From: Phialocephala subalpina
Taxonomy: Eukaryota > Ascomycota > Leotiomycetes > Helotiales > Mollisiaceae
Assembly (NCBI GenBank): GCA_900073065.1
Contig: FJOG01000027.1
Coordinates: 175,148-239,147, forward strand
Length of the DNA stretch: 64,000 bases
Direction: 5' to 3'
The notes under the pieces were generated by a model. The model did not search any database. It saw only the letters and a list, made by a program, of their open reading frames with translations, and had not been told where the DNA came from. Positions 10,231 through 22,765 of this stretch are shown one piece after another (the first letter of the stretch is position 1; each line of letters opens with the position of its first letter). A program made the translations under genes and the position numbers.

Positions 10231-13200
10231 ATGATGGAGTTCGTGGTCGCGATTTCCCTGCTGGCTGGTGCGGCATCCGCTACACTAACTCCTCAAAGCA
10301 ACAAGCAAGTTGTCCTATCACAGGCTACTAGCTTTTGGTATGCCAATATGGATCACACCGGCCCAGCACGAGGCTATGTAAATGAACCTTTTCTTTGTAT
10401 CTCCCTGTCAAATTTTGATTTGTTGTGTTAAAGCTTTTGAGATATGCTTCATCCTCTTGACTCTCGATCTTCACTGGAGAAACATAGCACTGATTCATTG
10501 TAGGCTCCTGATCTGGATCCTGACTATACGTATCCCGTATTCCAATCTGTAAATCCTGGGAATGGAACTTCTATTCAAAATGCTATCAATTCCGCCGATG
10601 GCGGCGCCACCAGGCATGCCACATGGCTAGCTTCTCAACCAAGAGTACGTTCAAAGCGAAAGATCTACCGCACCAGGTTGACATGCTTATTAGGTTGTTT
10701 ACATACCTCCTGGAACCTACGAAGTCACTTCAACAATCCGGATGAACACAGACACAATTTTGATGGGAGACGCGACTAATGTGCGAGCGGACTTGACGAA
10801 ATCTTCACGTTTACTGACTGGTGTTAGCCTCCTACCATCAAAGCTGGTGCTGGCTGGTCTGGTGATCCGACACTCATTTCCGGTGAATTTATCTGCATTG
10901 AACAATGAACCTCGCAGCTGATCATTTCCATAGGCCAAGATCCTGGTACTGGGCAAGAGGGAGAAAACTCTTTCGCCGTCGGGTTGAAGAATTTGATTCT
11001 TGACACGACGAGCATTCCCGGAGGTAATGCCAAAGTCTCATTTCGATCTACCAAGCATATTCAATCTCCAAGCTTTGCCTGTGCTTTGATCGCCCAAGTT
11101 TCTTTGAACCACAAATTTCTTCAGCCAGAATTATGAGGTCAAATCGGAATTGCAGCCTGACCCCGCTTGGCTATATCTCCGGTGCACGCTGGGAGATTGA
11201 AAACGATGGACTTGTTTTCGAGGGTTGTGCTGACTCTGAAAGGCAATTCCTTCGTCGCTCTCTGGTGGGGTGTCGCTCAAGCTTGCCAGCTGCAGAACAT
11301 TAAGATACTCATGCCTTCCTCTGTCAATGATCAAGGACACAGTGGCATCCATCTTGGAAGAGGCTCCACTCTTGGCCTAGCAGACGTGCGTATCGAAAGA
11401 GGACTGGTAAGACTTTGAATCTTTACTTATATCAATGACACTGGTAACTTGATCAGAATGGTATCTGGCACGATGGCCATCAGCAAGCACTCTATAAAAG
11501 TATCTATTTCTACCAGAATACCGTTGGCATGCTCATCACCGGAGGCAACACAATCAGCATTATTGCTCCAACCTTTGAACAGGTGGGAACTGGAGTCGTG
11601 AATACTGGTGGCGCTCCTTGGATCGGTTTGATTGATGCGACTTCCATAAACTCAGGTGTGACCTTCGTCACGACCGTTTATCCGTCATTTCTCATTGAGA
11701 ACCTGAGCAAAGATACCAATTCAGATATCGCTCAGGTGCCAGGAACAACTGTTCTGCCTGGTCAAAGTCATGTCGATACATTCACATATGGCAATACGGT
11801 GGGCCGTAACCCTATTTACGGTGGCACGACTACGTCGAATACTCGTCCTTCTAATCTTGCACCGAACGGCAGGTAAGCCTCACCTTCCCCGGGAGACAAT
11901 CCCTCTTTTCTCCTGTTCCTAGAGTTATTCTCCAATGTATGCATGTCTCTTTATCCTTGAGATATGCAGGTCAACTATTCAGATGATCAAAGGAACCATG
12001 CTAACTCCGACATCCGGGAAATAGATATCCCGTCTTGCCTGCTCCCAATTTCGCCACAAACCTCGTGACAGACTTCATCAATGTCAAGGACCCGTCCCAG
12101 AATGGTGGACACACAGTTCTCGGCGACCACTCTATTGACGAATCAGGCGTCCTCAATCAGGTATTGCAATATGCGGCTAACCACAGCAAAATCGCCTACT
12201 TCCCGTTTGGCAAGTACCGAGTTGATTCCACTCTACATATCCCGATCAACTCAAAAATAGTCGGCGAAGCATGGTCAACTATCACTGGCAACGGTGACTT
12301 TTTCAAAGACTCATCTAATCCACAGCCCGTTGTTGCGGTTGGCAATGCAGGAGACGGTAAGTTTTTCTTTTCTTTGCTCTCCTTGCTGTACTGGGGCTTT
12401 CTAGGGTTGTGTCACCCTTTAGGCTTTTTTACTAATTTGATGTAGTCGGGTTTGCCCAGATTCAGGATATGCGGTTCACGGTCTCGGACGTACTTCCTGG
12501 CGCTATCATTCTTCAATTTAATGCTGCCGGGTCCTCTCCCGGCCAAGTTGCTCTTTGGAACTCGCTGGTTACTGTTGGTGGTACCCTCGGGGCTAGTGCG
12601 CTCACGAACACTTGTATTAACCCGAGCAATGAATGCCAAGCTGCTTTCCTTGGAATTCATCTTGCGCCCACTTCATCAGCTTACATTGAAAATGTGTGGA
12701 ATTGGGTACGTCTATCCGTGTTAACTTGCTGTTTCTTTTGTAGAAGTTCTGGAGCCGTGAGCTACTGTCTCAGGAGCTTATCTGCCTGGCTCTTAAGCCC
12801 TGTCTCAAAGCTCACCAACTCCTTAAACATTCAACCAAACCACGTACTAATTTGATGATAGGTCGCTGACCATATCACCGAGGGCTTCGATGGAGGGTCC
12901 AACATCGCAGGTCACGGCGGTGTTCTCGTCGAAGCGACCAAAGGCACCTGGCTCCACGCATTAGGTAGCGAGCATTGGTGGCTATACCAGCTGAATCTCC
13001 GACAAGCGAGCAATGTGATAGTTTCTCTATTGCAGTCCGAGACGAATTATGATCAAGGTGATAACACGCAGCAAATTCCTCCTGCACCTTGGGTTGCCGA
13101 TGTTAACAACTGGGGGGACCCAAATTTTGCATGGTGTCAGGGCCAGGATACCCGCTGTCGAATGGGGTTTGCCAATTTTATCCAAGGAGGCTCGAATATT

Positions 13201-13505
13201 TACACTTATGCGTCTGCTTCGTGGGCATTTTTCAGCGGGCCGGGAAATCAGAATTGTTCGACCATTGGGCAGTTTACTTGTCAAGGTAAGTCGCACTCGT
13301 CAAAACATGTTGCAGCGCTTAGATGGCTAACTTCTAAATAGATTATATGCACTGGATTGCTGAGACACCTTCTAATCTGCAGGCTTTTGGCTTGTGCTCG
13401 AAAGATACCTGGGCAGCGTTACGTTTGGCAGATGGCACGAATATTGTGACGGCGAATGGGTTTGAGGGATCATGGAGTGGTGATGTTGGACGATATACGC
13501 CATAA
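10231..13505 (+). CDS. Secreted GH55 exo/endo-beta-1,3-glucanase
   Basis: Eleven exons: 10231-10377, 10504-10644, 10694-10780, 10828-10882, 10934-11023, 11243-11406, 11457-11872, 12025-12356, 12446-12705, 12862-13285, 13342-13505. They join in frame to 759 residues, the usual GH55 length. A signal peptide (residues 1-20, hydrophobic, ending ASA) precedes FWYANMDHTGPARGYAPDLD and the first right-handed beta-helix half (VVYIPPGTYEVTSTI, FVALWWGVAQACQLQNI). The second half has GGHTVLGDHSIDESGVLNQV and AYFPFGKYRVDSTLHIPINS. The family hydrolyses beta-1,3-glucan (laminarin, callose, fungal wall) outside the cell. The fifth intron (11024-11242) is long at 219 nt but has a CTGAC branch site next to its AG. 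It is intact despite bordering a RIP-mutated island. Its exact substrate cannot be told. Confidence 0.9.
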
Positions 13506-13729
13506 AAGGTGTGATGCTTCTGACTAAGGAAAGCAATTATCGGGAAAATGGATAGAGGAAAGTTGAGACATGAGCTGGGAGATTGAGAATAATGGTCAAT
13601 GTCTGCGAATAAAACATGGATGAGGCGCCAAATATGAGATGTATAGTACATCAGTAGAGGAAGATTTCTCTGAAAATGACAAGATGAATTGGATTGTAAC
13701 TAGAGGGTTTAGAAATGAAAAAAGCAGGT

Positions 13730-14290
13730 TTTGACAAGTATTTTTAAGTTTATTTTTAATACTTAAAATATTAATATAAAATCGATATAATATCGATTTC
13801 TTATTATTAATTTTCTTTTTCATATAATAATTTTATAATTAAATTATTAAAACCCGAATTATTTTTAATTAAAATTAAAATTCTAATTATTATAAAATTA
13901 TAAAATAATTCTTTTAATATTTTTATAATTTACGATATTTAATATTATAATTCGAAGGAATAAATATTAAGTTTATTAATAATTTTTTTAAAAGAAATTA
14001 TTAATAAAAAATTATATATTATAATATTTAAAGCTTTTTTTTTTAATTTCTTAGAAATATAATCAATTAAAAAAAATATTAAATAAAATTTAATTTTTAT
14101 TTTTATTATAAAAATAAAAATAATTATAATATATATTATATAATTTATAAAATAATAATATTTATTATTTAATATAATTAATTTTCTTAATAATATTATT
14201 CTTTATAATAAAGAAAATCTTTTAAATTTATTATAAAGTTCAAATTAATTTTATTATCAAAAGTATAATTTTTTCATGAATTATTCGATT
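13730..14290. repeat. AT-rich RIP relic flanking the retrotransposon
   Basis: Nearly pure A/T with rare CpG and almost no CpA/TpG. It starts about 225 bp after the GH55 stop. No original element can be recognised. Composition partly recovers at about 14285-14373, just before the LTR. Confidence 0.65.
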
Positions 14291-14373
14291 ACGTGTATAA
14301 AAGGAAAAACGGGGGGTATTTCTATTAGGAAGTTAAAAGTATTCGTAGAATCAAAGGTAAAGCCCTATAATAT

Positions 14374-14635
14374 TATCACGTGTAGGATTGGGTGTCCTAT
14401 TGGCGCAGTCTTTGATTGGCTTATAATTACTACTTAAGGCTACGTAGCCTCTATAACTTACGTAGAGCTCGCGTAAATTTACGCGTAATATAAGAGGTTT
14501 TACGAGGGCTATACGATTATTATTCTTAGGCTGTTATTTTATATATAAAGGCTCTTTGAATCTCTAGTAAAAAAATAGAAATTAGTTTAATATTAATCTA
14601 ATTTATTATTGCCTCTTTTTATTTTATACTTTATA
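14374..14635 (+). repeat. 5' LTR, RIP-mutated
   Basis: Aligns end to end with 22017-22278. The start (TATCACGTGTAGGATTGGGT) is identical in both copies. Where they differ, this copy has T for C or A for G, for example in its last 25 bases. This is a one-way pattern expected from RIP rather than from random drift. Confidence 0.88.
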
Positions 14636-15763
14636 TTTTAATCTCTTTACTTTAAAGGTTAAAAGTTCGATAATAGCGCGCACGAAACTATAACTGCCAA
14701 TAATAATAATAGACAAAGGGTTTTTACGGACTTTCTTTTAGTAAATAATAGCGTTTTTCGCTCTTAGGCTTAGTAATTCTCTTAAAGCTTTAAAGGAAAC
14801 AGCGAATCTTTTACTTTTAAGACTTTAAGTAGTAATACAAGGGCTACTACTAATAATCCTCAATAAATTGCTAAAAGCTTTAATTAAACTTTAAACTTTA
14901 AACGGCAATTTAACGCTACTTTAAATACTATTCTTAGCGTTAGAAATAGAAACACTCTAATTAAGTCTTTAAGTAAATCTTTTAAGTCTCTAATTAGTTC
15001 CGATCGCGTCTAAGAAAGGCCTCGAAACCCTTTTACCGACTAAATAAATTAGCGCTTTTTTGCGCGATAATAAGAATAATAAGACTTTTTAAATTAAGTC
15101 CTCGATACGGTTTAGCGTTTATAGGCTTAAATCAACGCCGGAAACGACGCGTATCGCTAGCGCGGACTCGAGCGGGGTAAATTAATTTTTCGCAAAGAAT
15201 ATATTCGCGATAAATACGATTAAAGGCCAAGAAACCCCGCTAATAAACTTCGTGGTTTTTACGCGTTAAACGCTTTTAATAACGAGAGAAGAAATAGTAT
15301 TCTAAGTATAAAGAAATTTATTCGAATTAATATTATAAGCTTTGAAATAAACTTTTTAACTTCTAAAAACTTCCCGATTAGAAACGCGTTTTAAAACTTA
15401 AGGCCGATTTTCGATTTTCCTTTTAAAATACTCGTTCGATTTACTTTCGAAGTACTTATTTCGAATTAAATATTTAATTTTTTTTAGGTTTTAACGTCGA
15501 ACTTGAAATATAAAAAGAAAGTTAAATAAAGTTTATTACTTTCTTTTTATTCTACGAAAAGAAAAATATCGTAAAATATCGAACTTTTTTCGATATTATA
15601 AAAGACGTTTTTAGAGTTTAATTTTTTATGTATAATTTTTATCGATTAAAAGTAAATATTATAGTAACGCGCTTTAAAATAAACTCGAAAATAAAAAATA
15701 AATAGTTTTTTTTATAATCTTTTATTATTAGCCTTTTTAAAGTTTAAATATTTTAAATAAATT

Positions 15764-16270
15764 NNNNNNNNNNNNNNNNNNNNNNNNNNNNNNNNNNNNN
15801 NNNNNNNNNNNNNNNNNNNNNNNNNNNNNNNNNNNNNNNNNNNNNNNNNNNNNNNNNNNNNNNNNNNNNNNNNNNNNNNNNNNNNNNNNNNNNNNNNNNN
15901 NNNNNNNNNNNNNNNNNNNNNNNNNNNNNNNNNNNNNNNNNNNNNNNNNNNNNNNNNNNNNNNNNNNNNNNNNNNNNNNNNNNNNNNNNNNNNNNNNNNN
16001 NNNNNNNNNNNNNNNNNNNNNNNNNNNNNNNNNNNNNNNNNNNNNNNNNNNNNNNNNNNNNNNNNNNNNNNNNNNNNNNNNNNNNNNNNNNNNNNNNNNN
16101 NNNNNNNNNNNNNNNNNNNNNNNNNNNNNNNNNNNNNNNNNNNNNNNNNNNNNNNNNNNNNNNNNNNNNNNNNNNNNNNNNNNNNNNNNNNNNNNNNNNN
16201 NNNNNNNNNNNNNNNNNNNNNNNNNNNNNNNNNNNNNNNNNNNNNNNNNNNNNNNNNNNNNNNNNNNNNN
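15764..16270. other. Assembly gap (507 N)
   Basis: Unresolved bases inside the retrotransposon, probably in gag. The length may be an estimate. Confidence 0.95.
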
Positions 16271-16579
16271 GTTTTAAATATACGACTTTATTATATTACT
16301 TTAAAAACGCGAAACGAATATTTTCGCGAAATTTTAACGTTTTACTTAAAATAGTAATAAAAACGAGATAATATCGGAAGTTTATAATCGAATATACGAA
16401 TATAAATAAGATTTATTAATGCGCAAAGAAAGCGATCGCGTATAAATTCTCTCGAATATTATTATAAACTTTTTTACGAAAAGATAATAATATAATAAAA
16501 TTAGTGGGATTCTTTTTTTTATAATGGACGTATTTTTACGAGACTTTTAAAAAGTTAAATTATAATTTAAAAACTTTTA

Positions 16580-19500
16580 AAAAATGAAAAAAAACTTATT
16601 TTGATTATAATACGAAAAGAAAGCGCGACGATAAAAATGATAATAAAAGCTATAATTCTTTTAAAAAGTTTAGATTTAATAATAAAAAGGATAAAAGTAA
16701 ATGGGAGTTATATTCTTTTAATTAGAGTTTTGATTTCGGTAAATTATTTAATTTTAATTCGAGAAACGGTAATAATAACGATTCGAAAAGGATTTATTAG
16801 ATTTGTAATAAGAAAAGATACTTCTCCGGAGATTCGCGTTACTCGAAGTACGTAAAATAAACCAAAGAAAACTCTAAGAAGGTTAAAGCTAAAAAAGATT
16901 TCTTTAAAGTAAAAAAAAGCGAAAAATCAATTAAAGTAATATATAAGAAGGCTTTTAATGCGACGAAAGAGTTTTCTTAGACTTTTTTCGACTCGAGAAA
17001 AAATGTAATTAAATTTTGAGCGTAAATCGATTTAACGAGACGTTTATACGCTTTTTTATTCGAAAGCTTTTTAAATAAAGAAATATAAATATCGAATTAA
17101 TTACGGAAAAAATAAAAGATATTAGTGCCAATAATTGCTTTATTGATAATTACGTAGCGAAAAAGAATAATTTTATTTTTAACGTTAAATATAATGTATT
17201 TTTTGTGATTTTCGATAAATACGTTTTCTAAATTTCTAATTATTACGATTTAAATTTTATTATTATTAATAATCGCGAGTAAACTCGTGATTTTAAATAG
17301 CGCTTTTATAATTACGATAAATCGAGTTATAAAATGATATTAAAAAGAGATTAATTTATTAAGAAAAATATTAGTATTTATAATTAATTAACGAAAGAAT
17401 AAATTTATACGGTAATTTAAAATAATATTAAAGTTTTAAGTCTTTTCGAGTTTATAAAGCTTTTTAAAATCGAATTAAATACCGAAGTTTATACGATTTT
17501 CTTTAGGAAAAAAGAATGCGATTATTTAATTAATTATAGAAAGTATAAATATTTAAATTCGAAAATAGAATTATTTATTTTTTAAAAATCGGAAATATTG
17601 AAAGTTTTTATAATTATTTAAAAGTAAGAGATTATTTTATCGGAGTATTTTCGAAGTTATAAGGATATTTTCGACGAAAAAGTAATTTTTATTTTTCTCG
17701 AATAAAGTAAATATAAATATACGATTAAAATAAAGGGTTAAATACTTTATAAGCTTTTATATAATTTCTTAGAATTTCAACTCGTAATATTTCGCGATTA
17801 TATCGTAATTTCTCTTAAGAAAAAATAAATACGCTTTTTTATTAGTTTTACGAGAACTTTTATATTCTTTGTACTCAAAAAAAATAAAAGTTTAAAACTT
17901 TGCGTAGATTATAAAAGTCTTAATAAAATGACGATTAAAAATCGATACTTTTTACTTTTAATTAATAAGATTTTAAATCGCTTTATAAATATTTAGATTT
18001 TCATTAAATTAAATTTGAAAAACGATTATTACTAAATACGGATTCGAAGGGAAAACGTTTAAAAAATAATTTTCCGAATTCGTTACGATTATTTTAAATA
18101 TTAAATAATGTTATTCGAATTAATAAACGCGTTAACGACTTTTTAAACGTATATTAACGAAGTTTTTTTAAGCTTATTAAATTATTTTATTATAGTTTAT
18201 TTAAATAATATTTTAATTTATTTTCGAGATTTTATTAAATACGAATCGTATATACTTTAAATAATAAAAAGACTTTATAAATATAAATTTTACGTTAAAT
18301 TCAATAAATATAAATTTAATAAAAAGCAAATAGAGTTTTTTAAGTTTATTATTAATTGCGACGAAATATATTTAAACTCGGAAAAAGTTCAAATAATCGT
18401 CGAATAATTTAAATCGATTTCCTTCGAGAAATTCAAATTTTCTTAAAATTTACTAATTTTTACTACCGTTTTGTACACGGGTTTTTTTGCGTAATTATAA
18501 GCCTTTTAAAGCTATTTAAAAGTATAAAAAAAGGCGTGAAGTTTAAAGAGTTTATATTTATAGTAAAAATTAAATAAAACTTTAAAAATTTAAAGAAAAC
18601 TTTTACTAAAGTACTTTTTTTAATTTATTTCGATTTAACGAAAAAAATTCATTTAAAAATTAACGCGTCGAAATTTACTATTATAAAGATTTTATTATAA
18701 TAAAAAGGCTTAAAAAGTAATTCGAGGCATTATTAGTACTTTGTAACCTTTTTCTCTCGTAAAATTAATAACGCGAAAAAAAACTACGCAATTTACGATA
18801 AAAAGTTTTTAGTAATTATCGAAAATTTTAAAAAGTAATAATATTACTTTAAAAGTACTAAATATATTATAAAAGTAATTACTAATTATAATAACTTTAA
18901 ATATTAAGTAAATATAAAGTATTTAAAAAGGCGATAAATAAAATAAATTATATATTTTGCTTTTTTTATAATTTTGAGATTATTTATTAGAAAAGTTTAT
19001 TAAATCTAATAAATAAATTAAATCGCCGATCGAATTATAATAATAAATCATTTAAAGAGACTTTTTAAAACTTTTAATTTTTTACTTTTTAAAATAAATT
19101 AAAAAAAAAGTTTATAATTATAATTCGCAATATTTCGATCGAATTAAAAGTATTTCCGATTATATAACGTTTATTTACGATATATAAATCGAGTTTAACT
19201 TTAATTAATAAATAAAGAAATCTCAATTAAAAAGTTTAAACTAATAAATTGAAAGTAAAAACTAAAAACTTTCGAGACTTCGCTTTAAAAACTACGAATA
19301 ATTATTTATTTACGGATAAAATTTCTAATAAAGAATATAGCGATTAAAATTTCTAATCGTTAATAGATTTAATTAATTGCAAATAATTAATCTTAAGATT
19401 ATAAATATATATAATAACGCGTTCGAGTATCATATTAATACTTTTTATCGATTTTATCGTAAACCTTATTTTATTATCGCAATAAAACGATAAATATAGC

Positions 19501-21039
19501 AAAATAATACGGGTTAATAAAACGCGCAAAAAGAATTTTTAAAAGCAAAAAATTTAGTAAATCGATAAATAAAGACTTTTACGCTAAAATAGTAGAGTTT
19601 TTGTATTTTATAACTTTATATTTAAAATCGAAATCGTGAAACTTTATTATAATAACCTTTTAATAAATTATTTCGACGTAAATAAAACACTAGAATTTAT
19701 TCGAAGAATTTACTACTAAAGAAAATTTAAAAATAACGTTTATAATTATATTCGAGAATACGACGTTTATTAGAGAATTAAAGTTAAACGTTATACGCTT
19801 TATAGGCTTTTTAATACTTTATTGCAATTTATTAAACTTTAATCGGAAATATTAATAAATTTTATTATAAAATTGCCCTTTTGTAAAAATCTTAATAAAA
19901 ACGACTTCGATAATATATTCGTTATTATTTACCGTTATTTAAAAATAGCGAAATATATTTTTTATTATAAGATTATTAATATTTTCGAGTTAATTATTTT
20001 ATTATAAAATAAAGTTTTTAATAATTTCGAGACTTTTAATAGTATTATTTCGGATCGTAATAGCGTTTTTATTTTAAAGTTTTAATTTATACTTTATTTT
20101 TATTTTTTTTGCAAATAATAACTTTTTATAACATTTTATCCTTAAATTAACGAGTAAATAAAACATTAAAACTAAGTATTTAAATACTATTTACGCTATT
20201 ATTATAACGTTAAAAAAAATAATTAAATAAATAAATTTTTATTCGCGGAGTTTATTTATAATAATTCGAAGTATTAAACGCTTTAAATAACTTTTTTTAA
20301 AGTTATTTACGATTATAATTTACGTTTATTATAGAATTTTAAAGATAAATTTCAAAGGGAAATATTAATTGCGTAATAATAAGTAAAAATTATAAAAAAG
20401 GAAAAAAAAGACTTTTAAGAACTTTAAGACCGCGCGTAGAAAAATAAAAAGAAGTATTATAATAAGTATAAGCTCGATAAGCATTTTACAATAGGGTTAT
20501 AAGTTTTATTATCTACGAAAAACATTCGATTAAAATTAAAGAAACTCGCCTTTAAATTTATCGGATTATTTTAAATTAAAGAGTATATTAATAAAGCCGC
20601 TTATAAGTTTAAATTATTCTTTTTATATTTTTAGTTCTATTTTATTTTTTATATTTCCCTCTTCGAAAAATATATTACTAGCGCCGGAAAACAATCGGAA
20701 GACTTCCTTATAAATATTAATTTAAAGTTCGCCGATAACGATAACAAGTAAAAATAGGAAATAAAAATTATTTTAGATTATAAATAAGATAACTATAGTA
20801 AAACCCGTAAATATTTGATTAAATAAAAAAAGTGGTCAAGAGATTATAATATATAGTTGCCAATTTATTTTAACTTTAAAAACGCGAAAAAGTTATTAGA
20901 CTTTTATAATAAAAATCATAATCTTAAAAAAGCTCGATTTTCTAAGCGTCGTAAAAACCTCGATTTACCCTTTTTAATAGAAGATCAAGTAGTAGAGAAG
21001 CTAAAACGAAAGCGCGGCAAACCTCGAAAATATGCGTAG
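16580..21039 (+). pseudogene. RIP-degraded gag-pol of the chromovirus
   Basis: Multiple stops, but motifs can still be read. Near 16790-16840 a nucleocapsid-like ICNKKRYFSGDSRYS remains. At 17930-18110 a reverse transcriptase block reads [19 protein letters not shown] and IKLNLKNDYY. At about 18192-18230 VYLNNILIYFRDF marks the catalytic region, with Asp apparently changed to Asn. Near 18740-18830 FSRKINNAKKNYAIYDKKFL fits RNase H. At 19830-20070 INFIIKLPFCKN and IISDRNSVFIL fit the integrase core. At 20810-21039 a chromodomain and basic tail end the gene; 20857-21039 is still open (KNAKKLLDFYNKNHNLKKAR). G-to-A and C-to-T changes explain the lesions. It cannot encode a working polyprotein. 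Confidence 0.8.
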
Positions 21040-21049
21040 ATTATCCGCC

Positions 21050-22001
21050 TTTGTTTTTATTTTGTTTTTATTTTGTTTTTTGATTATATAGATCGATAAA
21101 AATCAATTAGTTAAAGTTTATTTTATTGTATAATGGTTTAAAGGCCCCGGGTATCTCACTGGAAAGGGTTTTATAACCGAAAAACACTGCAAAACCTATA
21201 CGCCAAAAGCAAAACACCCCAGTAATACGCCCGGCACCCTTACGCTTCTTGCTCGTAGTAAAAGCAAAGGGGGCAGATTGGACAAGGGTAGTCGATATAT
21301 CGAACAAAGGTTGGAAGATTAGGGGAAGCTTATAAGGCTTAGTTACGGAAGTATGAGATAATCTGGAGAGACTAAACATAAGGAGAGCACCGCTCGATTA
21401 TATAAAGGAGGCCCAAAGCCTCGCTTCGCGACCTTGGGGAGTCACGTTATATCGGATTAGGAATAGATCACCCCGATTCTGATTAGTCAAGTGGCGTAAA
21501 ACGCCTGCGACCACGGCCCGAACGCCAACTAGCCCCTTAATCACGACGCTCCATTGAGAAATGCGATACGGGAGTTATATTATAAGGGCTTAAGTTCTAT
21601 TTAAGAGGTTATTTATTTCTTTTGAAGTCTAAAGGGTCTTTGCCAAGGCATATAAGGGTCTTTGTACTACTCCACGTATAAAGGGAGTAAACTACCACTT
21701 TATCTACTAATTAGCGAGACAATTATTACTATAGCTACTATGGGGATACAATAAGCTCCCGCTCCCAGTTTTAGCTTACGGGGAGATCTTCCTATTCATA
21801 TATTCCTACGATACGCCATCGGTAAGCCACTAAGGTCGGCCTATCGATTTAATGGAAATAGACTAATTAAAGGGTACTCTTATCCCGTACTTGTGCAGCC
21901 CGAACCTCACAGAGGACGTAGGGGCAGCGGAAGCTTACAGCGACCGTTACGGAGAGTTAATGAGGCCTATGATAGAGACTTGATACCGAGGACGATATCA
22001 T
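21050..22001 (+). other. Unmutated, apparently non-coding segment before the 3' LTR
   Basis: About 950 bp of normal composition with ordinary CpA and TpG between the pol end and the polypurine tract. A 90-codon open frame on the minus strand (21107-21379) has no recognisable domain. In chromoviruses this interval is usually short. The segment may be an element-specific extra region, captured DNA or a recombined tail. Confidence 0.5.
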
Positions 22002-22013
22002 AGGGAGGGGGAA
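22002..22013 (+). promoter_or_regulatory. Polypurine tract of the retrotransposon
   Basis: AGGGAGGGGGAA ends three bases before the 3' LTR. This is the expected place for the plus-strand primer of reverse transcription. Confidence 0.7.
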
Positions 22014-22016
22014 TCG

Positions 22017-22278
22017 TATCACGTGTAGGATTGGGTGTCCTACTAGCGCAGCCTTTAGTTGGCTTACAGCCACCACCTAAGGCTGCGCAGCCTCTATAAC
22101 CTACGTAGAGCTCGCGTAAGTTTACGCGTAGCATAAGAGGTTTTACGAGGGCTATGCGATTATTATTCTTAGGCTGTTATTCTGTATATAGGGGCTCTCT
22201 AAATCTCTGGCAAAAAGACAGAGATTAGTCTAATACCAATCTGACCTATTGTTGCCTCCTTCTATTCTACACCTCACA
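22017..22278 (+). repeat. 3' LTR, little mutated
   Basis: 262 bp, starting TATCACGTGTAGGATTGGGT and ending CACCTCACA. It carries C or G at most sites where the 5' LTR has T or A. The target-site duplication is uncertain because both flanks are AT-rich. Confidence 0.88.
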
Positions 22279-22640
22279 TATATAAAGAATACTCTTGTAA
22301 TAAGATTAAGCTCAAATATATTAATTATACGAATAAATCAAAATTAAAAATATTTGTATTATTTAAATTAATATTATAAATTTATTTAAATTTATTATTT
22401 ATATTATATTTACTCAAAATAATTATATCTTTTATTATTATAAATATTGGTTTTATATTTATTATATATATTATAATAATATTAATATCGATATTTTAAG
22501 AAAATATATTAATAAAATAAATTATTAATTATTAATTATATATAATATAACTTGAATTCAAGAGTAATTTCTTAGACTTTATATCCTTATTCTTCTCCTT
22601 AATTAGAATTATAGACTTAATAATATTATTCTTTTACCCA
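22279..22640. repeat. AT-rich RIP relic, right flank
   Basis: Nearly pure A/T without readable frames. With 13730-14290 on the left, it suggests the retrotransposon entered an already AT-rich repeat. Confidence 0.6.
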
Positions 22641-22765
22641 TAACTTGATACTTTATACGCATAGCATCTCATAAAGTGATAAGGAGAAGGCAATACAGAA
22701 AGTCGCCACCCTTACGAACACACCGGAGACAGTGATCTTGTCTGGACGCTTCGACGAAAGAATCT

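Larger units (their letters stand above)
14374..22278 (+). mobile_element. Ty3/gypsy chromovirus LTR retrotransposon, RIP-inactivated
   Basis: Two direct 262-bp LTRs (14374-14635, 22017-22278) flank gag-pol remnants in the order nucleocapsid, reverse transcriptase, RNase H, integrase, chromodomain. That order, plus the chromodomain at the end of pol, identifies a chromovirus. A polypurine tract abuts the 3' LTR. The interior from about 14640 to 21050 is saturated with TpA and keeps CpG, so every frame is full of stops. The last ~1 kb is not mutated in this way. Part of gag lies in the assembly gap. Total span is 7.9 kb, normal for the group. Chromodomains of this group are known to bind methylated histone H3K9 and steer insertion to heterochromatin. 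Confidence 0.88.

Noticed and set aside
11131..11242. Extra coding exon in the GH55 gene (frame with GYISGARWEIENDGLVF)
   Set aside because: Including it breaks the conserved IPGG-NSFVALWWG junction. A CTGAC branch site next to the AG at 11242 supports treating it as intron.
16601..16855. 84-codon open frame in the AT-rich block
   Set aside because: Composition (Ile, Lys, Arg) is that of RIP-mutated DNA. The real gag reading is in another frame.
21107..21379. 90-codon minus-strand frame inside the retrotransposon
   Set aside because: No domain, and opposite to element polarity. Probably chance in an unmutated stretch.
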